DNA from: CAG-488 sp963625295
GTDB lineage: Bacteria; Bacillota; Clostridia; Oscillospirales; Acutalibacteraceae
NCBI GenBank assembly: GCA_963625295.1
Contig: CAVFTC010000068.1
Span: 1-11,340, forward strand
Direction of reading: 5' to 3'
DNA: 11,340 bases
Every line of letters starts with the position of its first letter. Position 1 is the first letter of the stretch. This document shows positions 1-6,196 of this stretch, piece after piece. The notes beneath the pieces were generated by a model. It did not search any database. It saw nothing but the letters and a program-made list of their open reading frames with translations, and was not told the DNA's origin. The position numbers and the translations under genes are program-made.

Positions 1-115
1 GGCAATACCGCACAATTAAGGCGCACGCCTTGCTTGAATATGTTTCCGTCATGTTGCACAACCTGACGAAAAATCTTACTGCGCAATCCGCACACCTTAA
101 TTGTGCGGTATTGCC
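1..115. mobile_element. MITE-like element, 115-base full-length form
   Basis: The first 20 bases (GGCAATACCGCACAATTAAG) and bases 96-115 are perfect inverted repeats, and the next pair (21 and 95) also matches, so the terminal repeats are 21 bp. The interior of about 73 bases is not palindromic. The right end is followed by TTAA (116-119); the left flank lies outside the window. Shortened relatives occur at 5251-5285 and 11014-11048, which supports mobility. The element encodes no transposase and would have to be moved in trans. Two of the three minus-strand frames read through it without a stop. It has inserted into a transposase remnant and continues that reading frame. The window begins exactly at the first element base, so the contig may end here because of the repeat. 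Confidence 0.75.
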
Positions 116-271
116 TTAAATCATCGTATTTACTTTCAATTCCCCATCTTAAGTTATATAATTTTGTCAATTCTTCTTTGGTAAAATCTTCTCCTAAATT
201 TGTTGTCAACGCTTCCTTTTCGCCGTTTTTCAGCGTTATTAAAACAAAGCGATAATATCTTTTACCGTTCC
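116..271 (-). pseudogene. IS4-family transposase remnant (C-terminal part)
   Basis: Read on the minus strand, this stretch encodes about 51 residues typical of the C-terminal part of IS4-type DDE transposases: a beta-strand region (RYYRFVLITLKNGEKEAL), then TTNLGEDFTKEELTKLYNLR followed by WGIESKYDDL. The last part fits the IS4 signature Y-x2-R-x3-E-x6-K: the Y, R and E are present with correct spacing. The lysine position is now arginine (AGG), because the 115-base repeat inserted at TTAA across the Leu-Lys codons. The N-terminal and central parts with the catalytic aspartates are missing; the homology stops at the 52-base palindrome (272-323), where the frame meets a stop at 294-296. On the other side the frame stays open through the MITE to base 1. 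This is a dead fragment with no start codon or ribosome site. Family assignment rests on the signature alone. Confidence 0.75.
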
Positions 272-323
272 AGCCTGTAGAAAACCCTAAAGCTCATGTG
301 AGTTTTAGGGTTTTCTACAGGCT
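272..323. repeat. 52-base palindrome with 25-bp arms
   Basis: Bases 272-296 and 299-323 are inverted copies with one difference (position 292), separated by only two bases. The arm begins AGCCTGTAGAAAACCCTAAA. The predicted stem is very stable, but no T-run follows on either strand, so it is not a standard intrinsic terminator. It abuts the transposase remnant exactly where homology ends, which suggests a small mobile palindrome or the joined ends of a deleted element. It lies 38 bases beyond the htpG stop and could still protect or end the htpG transcript. Confidence 0.7.
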
Positions 324-326
324 GAT

Positions 327-354
327 AGCACCGCCGAAGTGTATCAGCGGTGCT
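327..354 (-). terminator. Possible htpG 3' hairpin
   Basis: AGCACCGC (327-334) and GCGGTGCT (347-354) form an 8-bp GC-rich stem with a 12-base loop, starting 6 bases past the htpG stop codon. An alternative stem pairs GCTGATA (321-327) with TATCAGC (342-348), overlapping the larger palindrome. No U-tract follows on the minus strand, so termination is doubtful; 3'-end stabilisation is equally possible. Confidence 0.3.
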
Positions 355-360
355 TGAATG

Positions 361-2244
361 TTATATCATCAGATCACAAACCATGTTGCTAAGCTCTGTC
401 GGATCATCGACGGAGAGTCCCTCAATCAGGCGAGCCTGGGCATAGAGGATTTTTGCATACCTGCCTGCCTTTTCCCTGTCTCTTTCATAAAGCTCGCCGA
501 GCTTTTCGGCAATCGGGTGATTCTCGTTGATCTCAAGAACGATATTTGCCTTGACCTTTTGGTCGTTGGTCGGCATGGAGTTGAGAACCTTTTCCATTTC
601 AAGCGAAATCTCGCCCTCCGAGGTCAGGCAAACGGGGTGCTTCTTGAGCTTGTTGGTAAATCTTACCGAGGAAACGCCGTCGCCGATGCTCTCCTTGAGG
701 AATTCAAGCATTTCCTTGCCGTCCTCGTTCTTCTTTTTAAGCTCCTCTTTCTCCTCCTCGCTGTCAAGCTCAATGCTGTCGGTACAGATGTTTGCAAACT
801 TCTTGCCCTCAAACTCATTGAGCATCTTGATTGCGAACTCGTCAACATTCTCGGTGAAATAGAGAACCTCATAGCCCTTGTCAACGACCGACTCAACCTG
901 CGGAAGAAGCTCGATCTTTGCGACCGATTCGCCGCAAGCGTAGTAAATGGTATCCTGCGACTCCTTCATTCTGCCGACATATTCCTTGAGCGTTGTCAGC
1001 TTCTTTTCATTCGACGAGCAGAACATGAGCAAATCGCCGAGCGTGTCGTTCTTTGCACCGAAGGCGTTATAAATGCCGAATTTCATCTGAGTGCCGAATG
1101 CGTCATAAACCTTTTCGTAGGTTTCACGGGAATCCTTCATCAGCTTTATCAGCTCGGAATGAATCTTCTTTTCAAGGCTCTTGGCAATAAGCTTGAGCTG
1201 TGCGTCATGCTGAAGCATCTCACGGGAAATATTGAGCGACAGATCCTCGCTGTCAACCAGACCCTTTACAAAGCTGAAATAATCGGGCAGCAGATCGGCA
1301 CATTTATCCATGATAAGCACGCCGTTTGAATAGAGCTGCAAACCCTTTTCATAGCTCTTGGTGTAGTAATCGAACGGAGCGTGACGGGGAATAAAAAGCA
1401 ATGTATTGTACATTACCTGACCTTCCATTTTGGCGTGGATAACCTTTGCCGGCTCCTCATAGTCATAGAACTTGCTCCTATAGAAGCTGCTGTATTCGTC
1501 GGCAGTCACCTCGTTCTTGTTCTTCTTCCAGATGGGAACCATTGAGTTGAGCGTTTCCGTTTCCGTCACCTGCTCGTACTCGTCCTCAGTGCCCTCCTTG
1601 AGATGGCTGTGGGTGCAATCCATCGTGATGGGATATCTGATATAATCCGAATATTTCTTGACGATCTCCTTAATTCTGTACTCCCCAAGATACTGCTCGT
1701 AATCGTCATCGTCGGTGTTCTCCTTGAGATAAAGAGTGATCACCGTGCCGTGGTCAAAATCAGCCTCGCACGGCTCAATCGTGTAGCCGTCCGCACCCTT
1801 TGATGTCCATTTATGGGCTTCGCCGTCACCGAACGCCTTGCTGACGACCTCAATTTTGTCGCTGACCATGAATGCGGAGTAGAAGCCGACACCGAACTGA
1901 CCGATGATGTCAACATCCTCTTTCTTCTCGTTATCGTTCTTGAAGTCGAACGAACCGCTCTTTGCGATCGTGCCGAGATTGGATTCAAGCTCTTCGCCCG
2001 TCATACCGATACCGTTATCGGAAATCATGAGCGTCCTTGCCTCTTTATCGGGCTGAATTTTAATCGTCAGGTCACTTCTGTTTAACGCAAGATTGTTTTG
2101 CAGCGAATGGTAATAGAGCTTGTCCATTGCGTCGCTTGCGTTGGAAATAAGCTCACGCAGGAAAATCTCTTTATGGGTATAGATTGAATTGATCATCATG
2201 TCGAGCAGCTTTTTCGATTCTGCCTTGAACTGTTTTGTACGCAT
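361..2244 (-). CDS. htpG: HtpG, bacterial Hsp90 chaperone
   Basis: HtpG is a cytosolic homodimeric ATP-driven chaperone that remodels client proteins, often with DnaK. The 627-residue product has the usual full length (E. coli about 624). The N-terminal GHKL ATPase domain shows ELISNASDAMDKL (31-43, ATP/Mg-binding Glu and Asn), DNGIGM (76-81) and GQFGVGFYSAF (115-125, ATP lid). The middle domain carries SLNISREMLQ, whose Arg341 matches the conserved arginine contacting the ATP gamma-phosphate. The rest is the C-terminal dimerisation domain, without the eukaryotic MEEVD tail. The ATG at 2244 was chosen because AAGGTG (2256-2251) stands six bases upstream; a GTG at 2253 overlaps that site and is unlikely to be the start. 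The gene has its own promoter with a perfect CIRCE operator, so HrcA repression relieved by heat is expected. Nothing in the protein looks degraded. Confidence 0.98.
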   Translation of the reverse strand: MRTKQFKAESKKLLDMMINSIYTHKEIFLRELISNASDAMDKLYYHSLQNNLALNRSDLTIKIQPDKEARTLMISDNGIGMTGEELESNLGTIAKSGSFDFKNDNEKKEDVDIIGQFGVGFYSAFMVSDKIEVVSKAFGDGEAHKWTSKGADGYTIEPCEADFDHGTVITLYLKENTDDDDYEQYLGEYRIKEIVKKYSDYIRYPITMDCTHSHLKEGTEDEYEQVTETETLNSMVPIWKKNKNEVTADEYSSFYRSKFYDYEEPAKVIHAKMEGQVMYNTLLFIPRHAPFDYYTKSYEKGLQLYSNGVLIMDKCADLLPDYFSFVKGLVDSEDLSLNISREMLQHDAQLKLIAKSLEKKIHSELIKLMKDSRETYEKVYDAFGTQMKFGIYNAFGAKNDTLGDLLMFCSSNEKKLTTLKEYVGRMKESQDTIYYACGESVAKIELLPQVESVVDKGYEVLYFTENVDEFAIKMLNEFEGKKFANICTDSIELDSEEEKEELKKKNEDGKEMLEFLKESIGDGVSSVRFTNKLKKHPVCLTSEGEISLEMEKVLNSMPTNDQKVKANIVLEINENHPIAEKLGELYERDREKAGRYAKILYAQARLIEGLSVDDPTELSNMVCDLMI

Positions 2245-2268
2245 ATATATCACCTTGTAATAAACAAA

Positions 2269-2295
2269 TTAGCACTCTTTATCCCTGAGTGCTAA
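2269..2295 (-). promoter_or_regulatory. CIRCE operator (HrcA binding site)
   Basis: TTAGCACTC, nine bases, then GAGTGCTAA: a letter-perfect match to the CIRCE consensus. It lies just downstream of the -10 box and covers the expected transcription start of htpG, so bound HrcA repressor would block the promoter. In the mRNA leader it can also form a hairpin upstream of the ribosome site. Confidence 0.97.
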
Positions 2296-2298
2296 TTT

Positions 2299-2327
2299 AT
2301 TATAGTCCGCTTTTTTTAATTTTTCAA
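2299..2327 (-). promoter_or_regulatory. Sigma-A promoter of htpG
   Basis: On the minus strand, -35 TTGAAA (2327-2322) and -10 TATAAT (2304-2299) are separated by exactly 17 bases. The spacer is A-rich. The start point should fall near 2291-2293, inside the CIRCE operator. This is a housekeeping promoter under repressor control rather than a sigma-B type stress promoter. Confidence 0.88.
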
Positions 2328-2361
2328 GAGGTAAATGAAAGAATTAACAAATTGGTAATAT

Positions 2362-3606
2362 TTATCTCTTTAAAAGAACCTCGTTCTCGTATTTTTCCAC
2401 CTCATCAAGCCATGTGCCGTCGGCAATAACGCCCTGACGGGAGCAATACTCAGCCCAAACATCGCCGAGCGGGAAGAACTTAAGCTCCTCCTGCGCTGCA
2501 AGCAGCTTTGTGAAGCTGCTCTCGTCCTGAAGCCTTGCAAGCTCCTTGTGCGGTGTGAGGAGGGCATTAAGAAGTGCCTTCTGAACATTTCTCAGACCGA
2601 TTGTCCATGCGGCGATACGGTTGATTGAAGCGTCGAAATAATCCGTTGCGATGAACACACGGCCAAGTGCATCATGTGCGACGATCTCCTTGGCAATCTC
2701 CTTTGTCTCGTCGTCAAAGAGAACAACATGGTCGCTGTCCCAGCGTACAGGACGGGTGATATGAAGCGCAATCTTATCGTTAAAGAGAAGCAGCGACGCA
2801 ATCTTATCCGAAACGACCTCTGTCGGGTGATAGTGGCCGTTATCCATAAGCGGCGTGATTCCCTTGTAGTTTACATATGAGAGGGCAAACTCAGCAGAAC
2901 CGACCGTGTAGGACTCAAGACCGATGCCAAACACCTTGGATTCAAGAGTGATGTACACCTTGCTCTTGTCGTAAGGAACGGAAAGGATCTCGTCAAGCGA
3001 CTTCTTGAATCTTGCTCTCGGGGCAAGTCTGTCGGCAGGGATATCCTTGTAGCCGTCGGGAATCCAGATGTTCATTACGCAGGGAATACCCGTTTCGTTT
3101 GCAAAGTATTCGGCGATTTTTAAGCAAGCCTTACCGTGGTTGACCCAGAATGTGCGAACCTCCTCGTCCGGAGAGGAAAGCGTAAGATTATCCTTAACCA
3201 TCGGGTGAGAGAAAAAGGTCGGGTTGAAGTCAATGCCCATTCCCCTATCCTTGGCGAACTTCACCCATGCCGCAAAATGCTTCGGCTCAAGCTTATCTCT
3301 GTCGGCAAACTCGCCGTCCTCGAAGACAGCATAGCTTGCGTGAAGATTGAGCTTCTTCGTGCCGGGAACGAGAGAAAAGGTCTTGTCAAGGTCAGCCATA
3401 AGCTCCTCGGGAGTGGTCGCCTTGCCGGGATAGTTGCCAGTTGCCTGAATTCCTCCGGAAAGTGCCTGCTTTGAATCAAAGCCTGTAACATCGTCACCCT
3501 GCCAGCAATGCACCGAAACCGGAACATTTGCAAGAGCCTCCATCACCTTTTCGGTGTCAATGCCTATCTCGGCATATTTTGCCTTTGCATACTCATAGCG
3601 TGTCAT
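2362..3606 (-). CDS. rhaA: L-rhamnose isomerase
   Basis: RhaA converts L-rhamnose to L-rhamnulose, the first cytosolic step of rhamnose catabolism. The 414-residue product is close to the E. coli length (419), and recognised blocks align with a constant offset of 12: Glu222, Asp255, His282 and Asp322 fall where E. coli has metal ligands Glu234, Asp267, His294 and Asp334, and Asp290 and Asp292 match Asp302 and Asp304. Family landmarks are MNIWIPDGYKDIP (178-190), ESKVFGIGLESYTVG (222-236), MDNGHYHPTEVVSDKI (254-269), TRPVRWDSDHVVLFDDE (284-300) and FFPLGDVWAEYC (377-388). The ATG follows GGAGGA with good spacing. It lies 23 bases after the sugar symporter gene and is probably co-transcribed with it. 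Rhamnulokinase and rhamnulose-phosphate aldolase genes are not in the window. No terminator is evident before the htpG promoter, so some read-through into htpG is possible. Confidence 0.97.
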   Translation of the reverse strand: MTRYEYAKAKYAEIGIDTEKVMEALANVPVSVHCWQGDDVTGFDSKQALSGGIQATGNYPGKATTPEELMADLDKTFSLVPGTKKLNLHASYAVFEDGEFADRDKLEPKHFAAWVKFAKDRGMGIDFNPTFFSHPMVKDNLTLSSPDEEVRTFWVNHGKACLKIAEYFANETGIPCVMNIWIPDGYKDIPADRLAPRARFKKSLDEILSVPYDKSKVYITLESKVFGIGLESYTVGSAEFALSYVNYKGITPLMDNGHYHPTEVVSDKIASLLLFNDKIALHITRPVRWDSDHVVLFDDETKEIAKEIVAHDALGRVFIATDYFDASINRIAAWTIGLRNVQKALLNALLTPHKELARLQDESSFTKLLAAQEELKFFPLGDVWAEYCSRQGVIADGTWLDEVEKYENEVLLKR

Positions 3607-3629
3607 AAATTTTCCTCCGTTTTTTATTA

Positions 3630-5177
3630 TTATATATTTATCTCGGTCAGCTTCGCAAGCTCTTCGGGAATTTCGGCTTTACCTATCCACATGTTGCCCC
3701 AATCCTGACCTGCAATTTCCTCGCAAATTTTCTTTTCCTCGGCTGAAAGAACCGCCCTGCCCGTTTCCTTCTTTTCGGCTATCGCTCTTTTGATAAGTTC
3801 ATGGTCGCTCTTTGTCATCTTGTAGCGATAGATTCCGATAATAGAAAGCAGGGCAAAAATAATCGGCAATATCGAATAAGTAAACTTTATGCCGAACATA
3901 CCCATTTGAGTTTGAACTGCGCCCTCGCCCGTGTGGAAGCCGAAGGCGGCGAGTATATAGCCCGTCAACGCTGCCATGAAGCCGTTGATGGTCTTTTTGA
4001 TAAACGACGAGAATGTCGAGATAACGCCCTCACGGCGGCGACCCGTTATAAGCTCGTCAACATCGGTAACATCGGGCTGGGTATTTGTTCCGACAAAGCC
4101 CACGCCGGAAAAGCCGAAGCAGTAAAGAGCAGAAGCCGCATAAAGAACCCATGCCGGCGTTTTTTCATCGACAAACAGTGAAATTGCAAGTCCGACAACC
4201 ATAATAGGTCCGAGCAGCTTGCCGCATAGCTGCTTGCCGTATTTCATCGTCAGCGCATAGTTTAACGGGAAGCCCGAAGCCTCCGCAACGCCGGAAACGG
4301 TGTTAAGAAGATTGTACTTGTTCCAACGCTTTGCGGCGTGCTTTATGAAATACTGGTTTGAATTGTTGTAGAAGCCCTTTGAAATCGAATAGAAGGTGCT
4401 GAGAGCAAAATACTGTCTGAACGCCTTATTCTTGAAAACAAGCTTATACTCATTGAGCATATTTGGGAAATTGACGGGAGGTACAACAATATCTCTCGAA
4501 TCCTTTTCCTTGGACGAGAAAAATGTTATCAGAAGCGGCAGTGAGAAGAACAGCGAAAGAGCAAGACCCATGAAAAGGAATTTGCTTCTGATCTCCGGAG
4601 TTGCGTCAAGCGTTTTAACATCCGTAAAGCCGAGCACCGCAGAGACGAGCACAAAGGACGAAACCATTCCGACCGAATTAAAGATATATTCAACGGATTT
4701 ATACTGCGTTCTCAGCGAATACTCGGGCGCAATCTCCGGCAGCATAGCCGTGTACGGAACGCAGACGAGGGTATACGCCGTGTTAAAGAGCATATATGCA
4801 CAGGTGTAATAAACGGTAATAACATTTGTGCTGACTATCTGTGAAAGGCCAAACGAGTTCCACAGCAGGAAATAGGATATAAAAATCGGCGCAATGCCCC
4901 AAAGAAGATAGCGGCGATGCTTGCCGAACCTCGATTTTGTACGATCAGTAATTAGTCCCATCGCAGGGTCGGTAACTGCATCCCAAATATGGGCAAAGGC
5001 AAAGACCCAGCCAGCCTGCTTGGTGTTAAGTCCCTCAACCTCCGTCAGATACGACATGAAGAAAAGGCTGATTATGTAGGTCGAGCCGCCAAAAAGAATG
5101 TTTGCGGCGTTGTAGCCGAGCATCGGCCTGAGCTGCTGCCAAAAGCTTTTTATGTTGATTTTACCTGCCAATTTCAT
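3630..5177 (-). CDS. GPH-family sugar:cation symporter, probably for L-rhamnose or a rhamnoside
   Basis: A 515-residue inner-membrane transporter of the glycoside-pentoside-hexuronide (MelB-like) branch of the major facilitator superfamily, with about 12 hydrophobic segments. The hallmark is WDAVTDPAMGLITDR (65-79) followed by SRFGKHRRYLL: Asp66 and Asp70 match MelB Asp55 and Asp59, which bind the coupling cation. Other family blocks are PYTAMLPEIAPEYSLR (141-156) and DVTDVDELITGRRREG (369-384), the usual loop before the last helices. A cytoplasmic tail of about 60 charged residues closes the protein. The substrate is inferred only from its neighbour rhaA, 23 bases downstream. The start is uncertain: GGGGG ends one base before the annotated ATG, too close for normal initiation, whereas a TTG two codons later (5171) lies seven bases from the same G-run. 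Either choice changes only two residues. Confidence 0.9.
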   Translation of the reverse strand: MKLAGKINIKSFWQQLRPMLGYNAANILFGGSTYIISLFFMSYLTEVEGLNTKQAGWVFAFAHIWDAVTDPAMGLITDRTKSRFGKHRRYLLWGIAPIFISYFLLWNSFGLSQIVSTNVITVYYTCAYMLFNTAYTLVCVPYTAMLPEIAPEYSLRTQYKSVEYIFNSVGMVSSFVLVSAVLGFTDVKTLDATPEIRSKFLFMGLALSLFFSLPLLITFFSSKEKDSRDIVVPPVNFPNMLNEYKLVFKNKAFRQYFALSTFYSISKGFYNNSNQYFIKHAAKRWNKYNLLNTVSGVAEASGFPLNYALTMKYGKQLCGKLLGPIMVVGLAISLFVDEKTPAWVLYAASALYCFGFSGVGFVGTNTQPDVTDVDELITGRRREGVISTFSSFIKKTINGFMAALTGYILAAFGFHTGEGAVQTQMGMFGIKFTYSILPIIFALLSIIGIYRYKMTKSDHELIKRAIAEKKETGRAVLSAEEKKICEEIAGQDWGNMWIGKAEIPEELAKLTEINI

Positions 5178-5211
5178 ACCCCCGTTGCTTGTCAGATTTT
5201 CTCTGCAACCT

Positions 5212-5240
5212 ATTCTAACACAGCGGAAAAAAAATTACAA
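5212..5240 (-). promoter_or_regulatory. Probable promoter of the symporter-rhaA unit
   Basis: On the minus strand, -35 TTGTAA (5240-5235) and -10 TAGAAT (5217-5212) are spaced by 17 bases, with a TG one base upstream of the -10 (extended -10). The leader would be about 28 bases. No clear operator for a rhamnose regulator was found; a weak CAGA-5-TCTG repeat (5193-5205) is the only symmetry near the start point. Confidence 0.6.
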
Positions 5241-5285
5241 TAAAAATTAAGGCGATACCGCACAATTTAGGTGTGCGGTATTGCC
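5241..5285 (-). terminator. Candidate terminator of the uvrB-uvrA-EamA unit, formed by a mobile palindrome
   Basis: Read on the minus strand, a 14-bp stem (5285-5272 with 5264-5251, one A-C mismatch) and a 7-base loop are followed directly by TTAATTTTTA. A strong GC-rich stem followed by a U-rich tract fits an intrinsic terminator, 31 bases after the transporter stop. The stem itself belongs to the 35-base repeat described separately. Confidence 0.5.
5251..5285. repeat. 35-base palindrome, internally deleted form of the left-edge MITE
   Basis: The minus strand of the 115-base element carries TGTGCGG twice, once just inside the left end and once inside the right terminal repeat. Removing everything between these direct repeats leaves 35 bases; the sequence here equals that product with only two substitutions (element positions 4 and 18). 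It is preceded by TTAA (5247-5250) and followed by CTAA (5286-5289), a near target duplication. Confidence 0.75.
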
Positions 5286-5316
5286 CTAATCTATTTGTCG
5301 ATTAAAGCTTCCCGTT

Positions 5317-6183
5317 TTATAAAAACATACAGGTTCCTACGAGGCACAAAGCAAGACCGAACGCCGTTTTCTTTGTTATCCTTTCCTTATATGCTATTCT
5401 GCCTGCCAAAGCCGTAAAAATAATGCTTCCGCTTGTGATAAATGGGTAAACGACCGTAGCCGAAACATATTTCGCCGGAATCAGCTGCAAAACAAACGAA
5501 ACTCCGGCAACTATCGAAGAAGCGAACACCANNNNNNNNNNAAGAATCGCTTTATAATTATACTTTTTTAAATTAACCTTTTTATGGGTGAACAGCAACG
5601 CAATTCCGGCAAAAACCACCCTTGCTATTCCCGTGTAAACAATAAAATCCTGCTCCGTCACTCCGACAGCCCGAATCTGATGCTCCTTGGAAATGATGCT
5701 GACCGTACCGTTGAGAAAAAATACGCAAATGCAGACAAGTAACAGCTTAAATGACGAGCCTTTTCTTTCAAGATTGAGTATCACTATCGCTGCGGCGATA
5801 ATCACAAGCCCTGCCGTTCTCAGCCACGAGAATTCCTCGTCGAGGAACAGCAATCCCCAAATATACGGCAATGTCATTCCGCCGGTCATTACGAACAGCG
5901 TATAATATGCCACAGATTCGCTTTTCATTATGTAAAAGCCGAGCATTATATAGGTCACGGCAAGCACCGATGAAGCCGTGCCCATTATGCAGGTAAACGG
6001 TGTAAAATTCAGCTTAAAGCCGTTTGCCGCAAAAAATATTGCGGTTTCAAAAACGCCGAAAATGAACGAAAACATCAGGCAATCATATGCCGAGCCGTCA
6101 GTCCTTTTCTGAAATCCCTTTTGTATCACGAAATCAACGGCAAGCAAAGCCGCCGCCGATATCAGCATCAGATAATATTGCAT
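5317..6183 (-). CDS. EamA/DMT-superfamily transporter, unknown substrate
   Basis: A membrane protein of about 288 residues built as two five-helix repeats, as in the EamA (drug/metabolite transporter) family. Hydrophobic segments lie near residues 1-20, 31-53, 59-85, 91-114, 120-138, 146-165, 180-199, 211-234, 238-263 and 272 to the end. Each half ends in the family pattern of a short acidic or basic loop and a final hydrophobic helix (FLDEEFSWLRTAGLVIIAAA; YKERITKKTAFGLALCL). Ten N bases fall at 5532-5541 in segment 8; both sides are in the same frame if the gap is really ten bases, but that size may be arbitrary. The start ATG has GAGGTG five bases upstream, and the gene begins 13 bases after the uvrA stop, so it is very likely co-transcribed with uvrB-uvrA. 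No link to DNA repair is evident from the protein, and the substrate cannot be told. Confidence 0.85.
   Translation of the reverse strand: MQYYLMLISAAALLAVDFVIQKGFQKRTDGSAYDCLMFSFIFGVFETAIFFAANGFKLNFTPFTCIMGTASSVLAVTYIMLGFYIMKSESVAYYTLFVMTGGMTLPYIWGLLFLDEEFSWLRTAGLVIIAAAIVILNLERKGSSFKLLLVCICVFFLNGTVSIISKEHQIRAVGVTEQDFIVYTGIARVVFAGIALLFTHKKVNLKKYNYKAILXXXXVFASSIVAGVSFVLQLIPAKYVSATVVYPFITSGSIIFTALAGRIAYKERITKKTAFGLALCLVGTCMFL
5532..5541. other. Assembly gap (10 N)
   Basis: Ten undetermined bases inside the EamA transporter gene. A round-number N run is often a placeholder of unknown true length, so the frame across it is not proven. Confidence 0.98.
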
Positions 6184-6196
6184 TGCAGCACCTCAA

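Noticed and set aside
358..1329. Long plus-strand open frame of 323 codons opposite htpG
   Set aside because: It is antisense to an unmistakable htpG and reflects codon bias of that gene; similar frames lie opposite uvrA, uvrB and rhaA. No ribosome site or family motif supports any of them.
2242..2253. GTG at 2253 as the htpG start
   Set aside because: It overlaps the ribosome site AAGGTG, while the ATG at 2244 is correctly spaced and begins the typical N-terminus.
2326..2370. Terminator between rhaA and htpG
   Set aside because: A 10-base inverted repeat with one mismatch exists (2326-2335 and 2361-2370), but the 25-base loop, the AT-rich stem and the missing U-tract on the minus strand make termination unlikely.
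5193..5205. Operator for a rhamnose regulator upstream of the symporter
   Set aside because: Only a four-base inverted repeat; too short to distinguish from chance.
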